Notes under the pieces: model-generated
What the model was told of the DNA's origin: nothing
The model's database searches: none
The model's input: only the letters and a program-made list of their open reading frames with translations
Made by a program: the position numbers and the translations under genes
DNA from: Mucilaginibacter empetricola
GTDB taxonomy: Bacteria; Bacteroidota; Bacteroidia; Sphingobacteriales; Sphingobacteriaceae
Length of the DNA: 64,000 nucleotides
NCBI RefSeq assembly: GCF_024808665.1
Contig: NZ_JANUBZ010000004.1
Location: 248,001 to 312,000, forward strand
Reading direction: 5' to 3'
Shown: positions 25,566 through 35,691 of the stretch, piece by piece
Layout: every line of letters starts with the position of its first letter
Numbering within the stretch: the stretch's first letter is position 1

Positions 25566-28175
25566 TTGGCAAAGGATACGAATAAGGAAACGCCGCTGAT
25601 GCAGCAGTACAACCAGATAAAAGGTAAGTACCCCGGTGCATTACTGCTTTTCCGTGTGGGCGATTTTTACGAAACATTTGGAGAAGATGCAATTAAGGCT
25701 GCCGGTATTTTAGGCATTGTGCTTACCCGCAGGGCCAACGGAGCAGCCACGCATATTGAGCTGGCCGGTTTTCCGCATCATTCATTAGATACTTATTTAC
25801 CAAAACTGGTAAGGGCCGGGCAGCGCGTGGCCATTTGCGATCAGCTGGAAGACCCTAAAACTACCAAAACTATAGTAAAACGTGGGGTTACCGAGTTGGT
25901 CACACCAGGAGTAGCTATTAGTGATAATATACTGAACCAAAAGAGCAACAACTACCTGGCTTCGCTTTATTTTGAAAAAAATAGTATCGGTATTGCCCTT
26001 ATAGATATATCAACCGGCGAATTTTTAACCGCGCAGGGTAGCACCGATTATATTGATAAGCTGCTGCAAAGTTACTCGCCCAGCGAAGTGATTTACCCTA
26101 AAAGCAGGCAGCAGGATTTTAAAGACAACTACGGCGACCGCTTTTATACTTACACGCTAGACGAATGGCCCTACAGCGGCGACTATGCTACCGAAGTATT
26201 GCTGAAACATTTCGGTGTAAAATCATTAAAGGGTTTTGGGATTGATAAATTGAATTTGGGTATTGTAGCCGCTGGTGTTGCATTGCATTATCTGAATGAA
26301 ACAGAGCACCGCAACCTGCAGCATATTTCTGTTATCAGCAGAATTGAGGAGGATAGATACCTGTGGCTTGATCGTTATAGCGTACGTAATCTGGAGCTTG
26401 TTGGCTCGGCCAATGAAAATGCCCGTACCCTGGTTGAAGTGCTGGATGAAACCTGCTCGCCCATGGGCGCCAGGTTGCTCCGTCGCTGGATAGTGATGCC
26501 ATTAAAGGAAATTAAACCCATTAATGACCGCCTGGGTGTAGTGGAGTTTTTAATTGAGCACGAGGACCTGCGCGAAACCCTGAAACAAAACATCAGGTTG
26601 ATTGGTGATTTGGAACGCTTAATTTCCAAAATAGGTTTGCAGAAAGCTAACCCACGCGAGGTTTGTCAGCTTAAAAAAGCTTTAACAGCTATTGATTCTA
26701 TTAAAAAATTGGGCGAAACATCGGCCAATAAGCCGTTACAGGCTATTGCGGAACAGCTTAATCCATGTGCCCTTATCGGTGAAAAGATTGAAAGGGAATT
26801 GAGTGCCGAGCCACCGGTTATGCTGGTTAAAGGCGGTGTAATGAAAGAAGGTATTAACGAAGACCTCGACCACCTGCGTAAAATTGCCTTCGGCGGCAAA
26901 GGTTATCTACTGGAAATACAAAAGCGCGAAGCTGAGTTAACCGGTATACCATCGTTAAAAGTATCGTTTAACAACGTGTTTGGTTATTATCTGGAAGTTA
27001 CCCATAGTCACCGGGATAAAGTACCTACTGAGTGGATAAGAAAACAAACCCTGGTAAATGCAGAACGTTACATTACCCCGGAGTTAAAGGAATACGAAGA
27101 ACAGATTTTAGGTGCCGAAGAAAAAATACTGGCACTAGAAACCAGGCTATATAATGACCTGCTTTATTCGCTGGCCGAATACATTAAACCTATTCAGCTT
27201 AATGCGCAATTGATAGCGAGGCTAGATGTGCTGCTTAATTTTGCAACCATCTCCATCAAAAACTATTATGTTAAGCCTGATGTGAACGATAGCAAAGTGC
27301 TTGATATTAAAGGTGGACGGCACCCGGTTATAGAAAAGAACCTGCCGCTGGGTGAAGAATATATTACCAACGATGTTTACCTGGATTCGGAAACACAACA
27401 GATCATTATTATTACCGGACCCAATATGGCAGGTAAGTCGGCTTTACTGCGGCAGACAGGCTTAATAGTGCTGATGGCGCAAATGGGTTGTTTTGTTCCG
27501 GCTAAAGATGCTTCTATTGGCTTGGTTGATAAAATATTTACGAGGGTAGGCGCGTCGGACAATCTTTCGTCGGGCGAATCAACCTTTATGGTGGAGATGA
27601 ACGAAACGGCGAGTATCCTGAATAATTTATCGGACCGGAGTTTGATTTTGCTGGATGAAATAGGTCGTGGTACATCTACTTACGATGGTATATCTATCGC
27701 ATGGTCAATTGCCGAATTTTTGCATAATCAACCCAATGCACGCGCTAAAACCTTGTTTGCAACCCATTACCATGAGTTGAATGAGTTGAGCAATAGTTTT
27801 AATCGTATCAAAAACTTTAATGTATCGGTAAAAGAGGTCGGGCAGCAGATTATTTTCTTAAGAAAGCTGGTACCGGGCGGCAGCGAGCATAGTTTTGGTA
27901 TCCATGTGGCCAAGCTGGCGGGTATGCCACCTAAAGTGCTGAGCCGCGCCAATGAGATACTCAAAAAGCTGGAAAACGAGCGGACAGGAGGGGAGCATAT
28001 TAAAGAAAGCATTCGCAAGGTACAAAAGCAAGCCGTGCAAATGCAGATGTTTTCTATTGATGACCCTGTACTGGTAAAAATTCGCGATACACTGAATAAC
28101 CTGGATGTGAATACTTTAACACCGGTGGAAGCCTTGATGAAACTGGATGAGATACAGCGGGTGATAAAGGGTTAG
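25566..28175 (+). CDS. mutS: DNA mismatch repair protein MutS
   Basis: 869 residues, normal for bacterial MutS1. The mismatch-reading F34-Y-E36 motif lies in GDFYETF, connector and lever domains follow, and the C-terminal ABC-type ATPase has Walker A GPNMAGKS (about 617-624), Walker [14 protein letters not shown] and the ATHYHEL switch. The reading frame starts at a TTG (25566-25568); the first ATG is codon 12 ([13 protein letters not shown]). The mismatch domain is complete with either start. Recognises mismatches and recruits MutL in the cytoplasm. No mutL is nearby. Confidence 0.97.
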   Translation: MAKDTNKETPLMQQYNQIKGKYPGALLLFRVGDFYETFGEDAIKAAGILGIVLTRRANGAATHIELAGFPHHSLDTYLPKLVRAGQRVAICDQLEDPKTTKTIVKRGVTELVTPGVAISDNILNQKSNNYLASLYFEKNSIGIALIDISTGEFLTAQGSTDYIDKLLQSYSPSEVIYPKSRQQDFKDNYGDRFYTYTLDEWPYSGDYATEVLLKHFGVKSLKGFGIDKLNLGIVAAGVALHYLNETEHRNLQHISVISRIEEDRYLWLDRYSVRNLELVGSANENARTLVEVLDETCSPMGARLLRRWIVMPLKEIKPINDRLGVVEFLIEHEDLRETLKQNIRLIGDLERLISKIGLQKANPREVCQLKKALTAIDSIKKLGETSANKPLQAIAEQLNPCALIGEKIERELSAEPPVMLVKGGVMKEGINEDLDHLRKIAFGGKGYLLEIQKREAELTGIPSLKVSFNNVFGYYLEVTHSHRDKVPTEWIRKQTLVNAERYITPELKEYEEQILGAEEKILALETRLYNDLLYSLAEYIKPIQLNAQLIARLDVLLNFATISIKNYYVKPDVNDSKVLDIKGGRHPVIEKNLPLGEEYITNDVYLDSETQQIIIITGPNMAGKSALLRQTGLIVLMAQMGCFVPAKDASIGLVDKIFTRVGASDNLSSGESTFMVEMNETASILNNLSDRSLILLDEIGRGTSTYDGISIAWSIAEFLHNQPNARAKTLFATHYHELNELSNSFNRIKNFNVSVKEVGQQIIFLRKLVPGGSEHSFGIHVAKLAGMPPKVLSRANEILKKLENERTGGEHIKESIRKVQKQAVQMQMFSIDDPVLVKIRDTLNNLDVNTLTPVEALMKLDEIQRVIKG

Positions 28176-28255
28176 AATTGCCTGTTTCGCCATAATGTTA
28201 ATATGTTAACAATATCAGCATAACCATAATATGCGTTTGCCCGTATTTTTAGGGT

Positions 28256-28822
28256 ATGAATAAAGTACACTACCTGTATTGCATTTTGCTGTTGTTTGTA
28301 ATTGGTTTCTCGTCCTGCCATTCCCGAAAAGCGGTTTTGAAGGGCCAACCGGGCGAAGTGGTTAAGCCACAAACTAATATTGCCGAAAAATATGCCACTA
28401 TTTTGGGGGTTGATCAAAGTGAGATTCAAAATGGCCGTTTATATGCCTTTATCGATCAATGGATGGGTACTCCTTACAAATTTGGCGGATTAGATAAAGA
28501 TGGTATAGACTGCTCGGGATTATCCCTATTGCTTGAACAACAGGTTTATGGTATTAATATACCCCGCACAACCGGACAGCAGGTAAATATCATCAAACGT
28601 AAATACGAAGAACAATTAACCGAAGGCGATCTAGTTTTTTTTGATTACGACGGCAAGAAATTCAGCCATGTGGGTATTTATCTTCAAAATGGCTATTACG
28701 TTCACGCCAGCTCATCGCACGGGGTAATGATCACCAAGTTGCATGATCCTTATACTTACAAGTATTTTTCGCGATGTGGTTCTATTATGCCTGATGATAC
28801 CAGTTCATCAGCCGGGAAATAA
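28256..28822 (+). CDS. NlpC/P60 family lipoprotein (peptidoglycan endopeptidase)
   Basis: 188 residues. Lipoprotein signal with lipobox SSC at about 19-21, then an NlpC/P60 catalytic domain: Cys nucleophile in IDCSGLSLLL (near residue 86), His in FSHVGIYL, and third polar residue in YYVHASSSHGV. Such enzymes cut D-Glu-diaminopimelate bonds in cell-wall peptides; the lipid anchor would place it in the periplasm facing the wall. It follows mutS by about 80 bases in the same direction. Confidence 0.92.
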   Translation: MNKVHYLYCILLLFVIGFSSCHSRKAVLKGQPGEVVKPQTNIAEKYATILGVDQSEIQNGRLYAFIDQWMGTPYKFGGLDKDGIDCSGLSLLLEQQVYGINIPRTTGQQVNIIKRKYEEQLTEGDLVFFDYDGKKFSHVGIYLQNGYYVHASSSHGVMITKLHDPYTYKYFSRCGSIMPDDTSSSAGK

Positions 28823-28831
28823 TCAAATACT

Positions 28832-29617
28832 TTATTTGGATGTTTTTTGATGGAGATGAGTTGCTTTCTTTTTGTTTTTGAGGGTAGGCATCGGTATACC
28901 TTTGTTTTTACCGAATAACGAGAGTAAGGTGATTCTCTCTTGCTTATAATGAGGATAATATCTTTTTTGAAGTTGATTTGCTACTACTCTGTAAATTATA
29001 ATGGGCGTAAATACTATATAATAGCTTATACGCGGTGTTAAATCAAAATATAGGGCCGAGAGCATTAGTATGGTTACGATGGGGGCTGCGAAATAATCCA
29101 GTCTCCTTAATTTCCATTGCAATGCAGTTTCAATAGTATCGGTTTTATAGCAGAGTTCTTCCTTGTTGTTAATTAAATAGCTGATGAGCATGGTTTGGGT
29201 AAACTGGGTAAAGTAATAAATACCTATGTAGGTAAATACTCCCCACGTGTAGTGGATAAACAAACCGCTGTTAAAGAAAAATGACAGGCCAAACGGGAAA
29301 AGTGACACGCTGAATAAAAAAACAAGGTTAATGACCAGCAATTGAGGATTGTACTCTTTTAAGAAGCTGAATATCCGTAAATGCTTCATCCACAGTTCGC
29401 CAACGGCGTAAAAGCTTACCCCGTAGCCTATTAGTTTTGGGATGATACGCAAAAAGGCATCCCTGGCAACCAGTTCTGACGGGAGTTTCTCCATTTCAGG
29501 AAGCTTAACATCCAGTATCATAATGGTTATAATAATGGCAAATACGGCATCGCTGAAAAATATAAGGCGTTCCAGTTGAAATTCTTTTTTTATTTCGTTT
29601 TCGTCGTGAACATTCAT
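28832..29617 (-). CDS. TMEM175-family (DUF1211) potassium channel-like protein
   Basis: 261 residues with about six helices. The first helix carries FFSDAVFAIIITIMILDVKLPE, the FSDAVxAI signature of TMEM175/DUF1211, followed by ELWMKHLRIFSFL. Bacterial TMEM175 proteins have been shown to form tetrameric K+ channels. Basic C-terminal tail (KNKKKATHLHQK). It is convergent with the NlpC gene (9 bases between the stops), and a divergent 40-residue gene starts 38 bases upstream. Confidence 0.85.
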   Translation of the reverse strand: MNVHDENEIKKEFQLERLIFFSDAVFAIIITIMILDVKLPEMEKLPSELVARDAFLRIIPKLIGYGVSFYAVGELWMKHLRIFSFLKEYNPQLLVINLVFLFSVSLFPFGLSFFFNSGLFIHYTWGVFTYIGIYYFTQFTQTMLISYLINNKEELCYKTDTIETALQWKLRRLDYFAAPIVTILMLSALYFDLTPRISYYIVFTPIIIYRVVANQLQKRYYPHYKQERITLLSLFGKNKGIPMPTLKNKKKATHLHQKTSK

Positions 29618-29640
29618 AAAATAAAAATCTTAATAATTAA

Positions 29641-29648
29641 TAACTTTG
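29641..29648 (+). promoter_or_regulatory. -7 promoter box before the 40-residue gene
   Basis: TAACTTTG fits TAnnTTTG and ends 7 bases before the ATG at 29656, so the transcript would be almost leaderless. The -33 TTG is not evident. Confidence 0.45.
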
Positions 29649-29655
29649 CCGCATT

Positions 29656-29778
29656 ATGGCTAATGGCGAAGAAAAATACAGCTTCTGGACAAAATACAAA
29701 AAGTTTGCAGGCAATGAAATACTCCTTTACGTTATTATGGTAATGGGTATCATCCTGGGCATCATTATTTTTAGCTAG
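29656..29778 (+). CDS. 40-residue single-helix membrane peptide
   Basis: MANGEEKYSFWTKYKKFAGNE followed by a hydrophobic helix (LLYVIMVMGIILGIIIF) to the C-terminus. A charged, amphipathic head with one membrane span is typical of bona fide small membrane proteins. A TAACTTTG promoter box sits just upstream. The stop codon overlaps that of the convergent transglutaminase gene within the four bases CTAG (29775-29778), so both genes stop in the same CTAG. Function unknown. Confidence 0.62.
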   Translation: MANGEEKYSFWTKYKKFAGNEILLYVIMVMGIILGIIIFS

Positions 29779-31685
29779 TTTTTAACCAACGCCACGTTGT
29801 AATCATCAGCATCAACAATAGCCTGGTAAAAATCAACCAAATCCTGGTAAGTATCTTTACTATAGGTGCCGCCAATAAGCTGTAGTTTACGCTTAAAAAT
29901 CAGCTGATTTCCCTTCAGTTCCATTGTTGCCTTAAAATTTCCGAATGGTTTTTCGACTGATGCATTAAGCGGCTCTTTCTGTAGGTGATAGCCTGCCGGT
30001 ATGGTATAAGTTATTTCGTCTTCTTCTGTACTGCCGCGGGCAATGTACACGTCATTGACACGATTGCGTACCTCTTTTGGCGTTTCTGTAATGCGGTTAA
30101 TGGTATTCAGCAGGAAATAATATTTTCCATCGGCAAAGGAAGCGTAGTCCCGGGCATGTAATTTTATGTTTTCGGTTGTTGAAGGAGTAAAACTTTTGTC
30201 TTGCGCTATATCCAGTTTATCAATGAGCAAATTGTTTATCGGATATATTTTCTGCAACATTTTATCCTGCTCAACTTTCGACTCATTAATCAGTTCATCA
30301 CGGTATTCATAATCAATGCCTTTAAATACGGTTGTCATGGTACCTGAAATAGCTCCGTTGTTTTCAATAACGAAGCTGGCCTTGCGGGTTTTTATATTGT
30401 CGTTAAAAGTATACTTAGGTGTGTGTAATAATTTACCGCCTTCTGGGGTGCAGGCCAATACATTACGATCATCGGTAAAGGCGCCTAAGTAACCAAAGGG
30501 AATAGTTTGGCTGGTGCAATCGGCCCAGGTGGTATCGTTTTTAAATGGTACGCACAAAATAATGTGGTTTCCCTGCTCCATACCCGGAAAATCTTTTTGC
30601 AGGCCAATGGTGTAATCATCATCAGCTTGTACCACGCAATAGTACGAGTTAATATCAACGGCTTTTAGTAAGGCTTGTGTGTAGTTAACCAGCGCTTTGC
30701 AGTCACCATAGTTTTGTTTGTCAACATCTGCCGCCAAAAATGGCTGATTGCCGCCAATACCTACCTGTACGCTAATATAATGCGTTTTGCTCTGCATATA
30801 TTCATATACCTTTTTTGCTTTCAGCTTAGGGTCGGTAATATCTTTGGTTATTTCTTTTATATGCTGCATAGTTTCGGGCGTGAGTGCTTGCCTGCTGGCA
30901 ATAAGGTTATCATATTCCCATTTACCAAGCTCGGCCCAACTGTTATAGCTGCCATCAATGCCATAGTAATTGAATTTTTGGGGTGCTATTTCAACGCTCG
31001 GCAAATAGTCGCTGTAATATGGACTATAGGGTTCGTACTTAGCCGCTTTTTGATTACTGATTTGCCATGTATAGTTTTTTAAGCCATGGGCATCGGTGGT
31101 TATCAATGGCTCGGCGCTGACTTTTGTTGCTTTGTATTTGATACTGAAATCGGGCTTACAAATAAAGGTAAATGAGCTTTTTTCAATAGCTACACCATGG
31201 TGTTCAACAGGTTCCCAATTTTCAAAACCAAGCGTTTGTTTTGAACGATATGCATAATCGTAAACAATAGTATAGGGATACTGAGTTATTGACGGTGTAT
31301 ATACTTTCATCCGCGCATCTTCAAATAACGAAAAATCATGAGCGGCACTATAATCTTCACAATCGCTTTTTGAAAATTTGCTGATTTGCTGCCCGAAAGA
31401 ATTGTAAATATATCCTTTAATGTATTTTAACTCTTTCATTTTATCATACTCAGCAATCAAACGAGCCCGGTCGTCGCCATTTTTATTAAGTATGGTTATT
31501 GCTTCTGTAACATGATACTCAACATCGTTTAAATCCTTTACCTCAACAGTTTCCACACTGTTTCGCACAATGGTATTGGCGTATGGTGTCAACTCTTTTG
31601 GGATAAGATTCACATCGTAGTTTTGTTGCGCATTTGCGGCCACACTTAATAGCAGCAAACAGATAGTTAAGTTAAATAGTCTCAT
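29775..31685 (-). CDS. DUF3857/transglutaminase protein with intact triad (cassette 1, A-type)
   Basis: 636 residues. A signal peptide ends near ANAQ (20), followed by the N-terminal DUF3857 beta domain (about 25-250), a transglutaminase-like core and a C-terminal DUF3858-like beta region. The triad is intact: C329 in NYGDCKALVN, H374 in GNHIILC, D389 in WADCTSQ. It is probably periplasmic or exported. The family is common in Bacteroidota and its substrate is unknown; a cysteine-protease or amide-forming role is possible. Second gene of a pair with 31688; the gap is 2 bases. Similar in layout to the gene at 33790. Confidence 0.88.
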   Translation of the reverse strand: MRLFNLTICLLLLSVAANAQQNYDVNLIPKELTPYANTIVRNSVETVEVKDLNDVEYHVTEAITILNKNGDDRARLIAEYDKMKELKYIKGYIYNSFGQQISKFSKSDCEDYSAAHDFSLFEDARMKVYTPSITQYPYTIVYDYAYRSKQTLGFENWEPVEHHGVAIEKSSFTFICKPDFSIKYKATKVSAEPLITTDAHGLKNYTWQISNQKAAKYEPYSPYYSDYLPSVEIAPQKFNYYGIDGSYNSWAELGKWEYDNLIASRQALTPETMQHIKEITKDITDPKLKAKKVYEYMQSKTHYISVQVGIGGNQPFLAADVDKQNYGDCKALVNYTQALLKAVDINSYYCVVQADDDYTIGLQKDFPGMEQGNHIILCVPFKNDTTWADCTSQTIPFGYLGAFTDDRNVLACTPEGGKLLHTPKYTFNDNIKTRKASFVIENNGAISGTMTTVFKGIDYEYRDELINESKVEQDKMLQKIYPINNLLIDKLDIAQDKSFTPSTTENIKLHARDYASFADGKYYFLLNTINRITETPKEVRNRVNDVYIARGSTEEDEITYTIPAGYHLQKEPLNASVEKPFGNFKATMELKGNQLIFKRKLQLIGGTYSKDTYQDLVDFYQAIVDADDYNVALVKN

Positions 31686-31687
31686 CC

Positions 31688-33670
31688 TTATTTTTTGCTA
31701 AAAACCATTTCACCTTTTTCTGTCTGTATAATTTTATTATACAATTCTTTTAAATAAGGATACTCCACATTACTATAAATGCCTTTGTTAAATTGGATAA
31801 CATTTGAGAAAGTGAAGCTGTTATCAAGTGGTTCATAGCTTGATAAAAACATACCTCCATTATTAGGCATGCCTATGTTTAATGTTTGCGGCGGTGTTTC
31901 AACTGTATAGCCTTTAGGTAAATGAACAGTTAAAGTATTTCTCTGGTCTGAAGGCATGCCCCAATCTACCGGGTATAGCCTGTCGATAATTTTAAACGGA
32001 TTTTCGGTGATCTTATTAAAAAAGAATGGACTAAAAGTGAATTTGGTATCGCCAGGTTTATCGTATAGGGAGATTTCAACTTCATAAACTTCACCTATGG
32101 GTTTGTCCAGACTGTCGGCATTATTTATAGTCGATTTAAGCAATTTAAATTTAGGTAGATGACTGAATAGGTCTTCAACATATTCATCAGTTGAGTTGAA
32201 TTTTTTTATTGCCTTTCTTTTTAAATAAGCATCATACCCAATAGATGAAATTAAAATGGTTCCTTTTAATTTGCCGTTTTCCTGCAAAGTAAAATCCATC
32301 GAATACATACTTTTTTGCCTTTGGCGTGTATTAAGATCAACCCAGTATGAAGGTTTATCTAAGCTCATTACCCGACCTTGCCCGTTAAGACATTTTAACG
32401 GTAGTACGCCAAATGGTAAAAGCGGGTCGGTTGCGTCCAAAAAATAGCTCTCCGTGCCGATATCAACTTTGGCTACTACATAATTAAAATCGCTAATGAC
32501 CGGATAAAGGCTGTTGACGCTACCATTTTCGCGGGTTGATAGTATTACGGCATCGGCATTTAACCCGCCGGCCTTTAATGCATCAATCAGCGAAAAGTTA
32601 ATGTCAGCAACACTGCCGCTGTGTGAATCCAGGGCTTTTGCCAAACCATCAACACAATAAATGCCATGATAATCATTCCATTTAAACCACGTTTGTAAAT
32701 ATTTATAAATCGCTTTGGCTTTGTCCAGGTCATCAGTTTTGCCCGCAATTACCGGTGCAATTTTATCTTTTAACAAGCCCTCTCTTTTTAATTGGCGACC
32801 AAAGTAAGCGTCTATTTTAAGTTGATAGTCAACATCTTTCCACTCTTTAGTGACTTTTACTTTTGCCCCGGTATAAGGATTCATATACTCAATCAACTCA
32901 AAGTTTATAGCCGACCTGAAGTTTTTAGGCGCTGTCATAGCGTCTTCTTCTTCAAATGCGGGGATATTGTGCATACCGTAGGTGATAAAGGAGCAATCGC
33001 AATGGGCGCCGCCTGATGAGAAACATTGTCTTTCTATTTCGGATGTGTTTTTGTCGAGCTTTAAAAACCCTCTTATAGAAGCATTGTAATTCCAAAACCC
33101 AGGTATGTGTACATCATATTCGGAGCTTATTTTAGGAATATCGCTTTGAAACTGCCACGAATGAAAGTTTTCAAAATAAGGAGATTCAATAGTGTACTGA
33201 TATTCAATTATGCAACCATCGCGCAGACCTGATAAGGCAAATTTATAATTGGCCCAATGTTTATTTTCTTTTACCGGATATATCTTTTTATCCTCAAGTT
33301 CAATCTGCCGGGTTAAGCCATTGTCATCTTTATAAGAGGTAATACCTTTAATGCCATATGCATTTTCGTAGGAGTCGGCATCACTATTATTATAAACCGG
33401 AATTTCAACGGTGCCGAGATCAAAGCCCTTTTTATCGAAAATTTTTATTTTAACATGGTAAGTATAAATCAATTTGATATTATCGTCGTTACCAACATTG
33501 ATTTTTGATTCGCCAAATTCCTGCAATACAACGGCATGTGCGGCTGTATCTTTTGAGTATTTAGTCATGTCCATTTCTTCAGCAGTGGCTGTACCGTAGG
33601 CAAAATCCTGGGCTTGGGAAAGTTTAGTTAAAAGAAAAAAAACAGACAGAAGTATAAGGGCTTTTTTCAT
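31688..33670 (-). CDS. DUF3857/transglutaminase-like protein lacking Cys and His (cassette 1, B-type)
   Basis: 660 residues, with signal peptide (cleavage near SQAQ, 20), DUF3857 domain and transglutaminase-like core. Aligned without gaps to the A-type partner, the catalytic Cys position is V354 (SGSVADINF), the His is Y397 (DFNYVVAKV), and only Asp is kept (D412 in FLDATD). The pattern SGxxADIN ... LSTRENG ... LDATD is that of the non-catalytic DUF3857 subgroup. Because the fold and flanking residues are maintained, I infer a binding or partner role. Coupled to the A-type gene. Confidence 0.88.
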   Translation of the reverse strand: MKKALILLSVFFLLTKLSQAQDFAYGTATAEEMDMTKYSKDTAAHAVVLQEFGESKINVGNDDNIKLIYTYHVKIKIFDKKGFDLGTVEIPVYNNSDADSYENAYGIKGITSYKDDNGLTRQIELEDKKIYPVKENKHWANYKFALSGLRDGCIIEYQYTIESPYFENFHSWQFQSDIPKISSEYDVHIPGFWNYNASIRGFLKLDKNTSEIERQCFSSGGAHCDCSFITYGMHNIPAFEEEDAMTAPKNFRSAINFELIEYMNPYTGAKVKVTKEWKDVDYQLKIDAYFGRQLKREGLLKDKIAPVIAGKTDDLDKAKAIYKYLQTWFKWNDYHGIYCVDGLAKALDSHSGSVADINFSLIDALKAGGLNADAVILSTRENGSVNSLYPVISDFNYVVAKVDIGTESYFLDATDPLLPFGVLPLKCLNGQGRVMSLDKPSYWVDLNTRQRQKSMYSMDFTLQENGKLKGTILISSIGYDAYLKRKAIKKFNSTDEYVEDLFSHLPKFKLLKSTINNADSLDKPIGEVYEVEISLYDKPGDTKFTFSPFFFNKITENPFKIIDRLYPVDWGMPSDQRNTLTVHLPKGYTVETPPQTLNIGMPNNGGMFLSSYEPLDNSFTFSNVIQFNKGIYSNVEYPYLKELYNKIIQTEKGEMVFSKK

Positions 33671-33789
33671 TGTTTAAATTGAGAATAAGGTGAGGGCAAA
33701 TTAAAATAATAGATCTAAATAAGGTGAATAATCCCTTAAAAAATCTTTGTGCATTTTAAAACAGCAGCAGTTGGCATTATTGTTAATAG

Positions 33790-35691
33790 CTAATTGTTTT
33801 TAACAAGGCTAACATTATAACTGTCAGCATCATAAACGGTTTGGAAAAAATCAACCATATCCTGGTAGGTATCGCCGCTAAAAGTACCTTGCTTAAGCTG
33901 CGATTTACGTTTGTAAATCAGCTGGTTGCCATTAAGCGTTAAGGTTGCTGTATAATTGCCAAAAGGTTTGTCAATATTAATATCTATTGTTTTGCTATCT
34001 AAATGATAGCCTTTGGGCAAAGTATAAGTTATTTCATCATAAATGGTATATCCCCTGATGATGTGTACATCTGATACACGATTCCTCACTTCGCGCAGCG
34101 TGGTGTTTAACCTGTTTACTGGGTTTACCGGGAAATTGAACCTGCCATCGCTTGTGGTTGCAAAATCACTGGCCGATAATTTTAAACTTTCGGTTATAGC
34201 AGGGTGCGGACTTTTATCTTCTTTAAAATCTACCGATTCAAAAGTGACGTTATTTATAGCATAAGCGCTTTTAAGGCCTTTTATTCTGTCGGTATTATTG
34301 TCGGTTAGGGCTTTTTCTCTGTTTTCGTAGTCCGTTCCTTTAAAGATTGTAACCATGGTACCCGATAGCTTTCCATCATCGCCAATTACGAATTCAGCTT
34401 TTCTGCTTCGTAAATTGTCGTCGGCGCTATATTTTGGCGTATGCATCAGTTTACCGCCATCGGGAGTTACCGCCAACACAGCGCGGTCATCAGTAAAATC
34501 ACCCAGATAGCCAAACGGAATAGTTTGACTGGTACATTCCGCCCAGGTTGTATCATTTTTAAACGGGAGACATAAAATGGCGTGATTCCCCTGGTTCATG
34601 CCCGGGAAATCTTTCATCATGCTTGTTTTTTGAGTTTTGCCGGCGGTAACCACGCAATAGTATGATTCAATACCAACGGCTTTTAATAGTGCGTGGGTAT
34701 AGTTTACTAATCCTTTACAATCGCCATAATTTAATTGGTCAACGTCCGCCGCCAAAAATGGTTGAAAACCGCCTATTCCTATTTGCACACTTACATAATG
34801 TGTACGTTGCTGCATGTATTCGTAAATCTTTTTGGCTTTTTCTTTAGGGTCGGTAATATTGGCTACCATTTCCTGTACATGCGTTACCGTTTCGGGCGAT
34901 AGCTGATCTCTGTTTATTAACAGGTGATCATATTCCCATTTGCCCAGATCCTGCCAGGTGGTAAAAGCGCCTTTCATGCCACCATAGCTAAAACTCTGCG
35001 GAGATATTTTAACTTTTGGCAGATGTGCCTCACCAAATGGTTCTGAACGGAAAGCTTTGATATTAGTTAAGCGCCAGCTGTAAACCGTTTGGCCGCTGGA
35101 GTTTGTTGTAACCTGGCCTTTTTCGGGCAGGTGCATTTCTTTGTATCTGATATTAAAGTCAGGCTTACAGGTGAAAGTATAGGTGGCATTCTCTACGGCT
35201 AAAGACACACGTGCAGGTTCCCAATCATAAAAAAACAGGGTTTGTTTAAACTGATACTCTATTTCATAAGCAATGGTATAAGGATAGCCTTCGGTAGCCG
35301 GTGTATAATGCTTGATCTTAAAATCGTTAAATAACGAAAAGCCGTCATAGCCACTTACATCTTCAAAATTACTCTCACTAAATTTGCCGGTCCGTGTACC
35401 CACTGCGTTATAAATTTCCCCTTTTATTGATTTAACGGCCTTAAATTTATCGTGTTCAACAACAATAGGGGCCATGTTGTCGCCATTTTTATTTAAAATG
35501 GTAATCACTTTTTTAACGCGATAAACAACATCGGTGAGGTCTTTTACCTCCACGCTGGTTTCTTCATCACGAATAACTGCATTGGCCCCGTACAATAAAT
35601 CTTTTGATATGGGTTGGCTATAATAGTTTTGTTGCGCAAAAATTTTGCTGCCGGTTATGAGCAGGCAGATAAGGAGAAGTATTTTTTTCAT
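33790..35691 (-). CDS. DUF3857/transglutaminase protein with intact triad (cassette 2, A-type)
   Basis: 633 residues, paralogue of the gene at 29775 with matching blocks along the whole length (VEVKDLTDVVYRVKKVITILNKNGD, DVDQLNYGDCKGLVNYTHALLKAVGI, GNHAILCLPFKNDTTWAECTSQTIPFGYLG). Cys and His are preserved. The third residue of the triad is Glu in place of Asp (WAECTSQ versus WADCTSQ), a conservative change. A signal peptide precedes QQNY. Its start overlaps the stop of the B-type gene upstream by 4 bases (ATGA), so translation is coupled. The 119-base gap to cassette 1 shows no strong terminator. Confidence 0.88.
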   Translation of the reverse strand: MKKILLLICLLITGSKIFAQQNYYSQPISKDLLYGANAVIRDEETSVEVKDLTDVVYRVKKVITILNKNGDNMAPIVVEHDKFKAVKSIKGEIYNAVGTRTGKFSESNFEDVSGYDGFSLFNDFKIKHYTPATEGYPYTIAYEIEYQFKQTLFFYDWEPARVSLAVENATYTFTCKPDFNIRYKEMHLPEKGQVTTNSSGQTVYSWRLTNIKAFRSEPFGEAHLPKVKISPQSFSYGGMKGAFTTWQDLGKWEYDHLLINRDQLSPETVTHVQEMVANITDPKEKAKKIYEYMQQRTHYVSVQIGIGGFQPFLAADVDQLNYGDCKGLVNYTHALLKAVGIESYYCVVTAGKTQKTSMMKDFPGMNQGNHAILCLPFKNDTTWAECTSQTIPFGYLGDFTDDRAVLAVTPDGGKLMHTPKYSADDNLRSRKAEFVIGDDGKLSGTMVTIFKGTDYENREKALTDNNTDRIKGLKSAYAINNVTFESVDFKEDKSPHPAITESLKLSASDFATTSDGRFNFPVNPVNRLNTTLREVRNRVSDVHIIRGYTIYDEITYTLPKGYHLDSKTIDINIDKPFGNYTATLTLNGNQLIYKRKSQLKQGTFSGDTYQDMVDFFQTVYDADSYNVSLVKNN

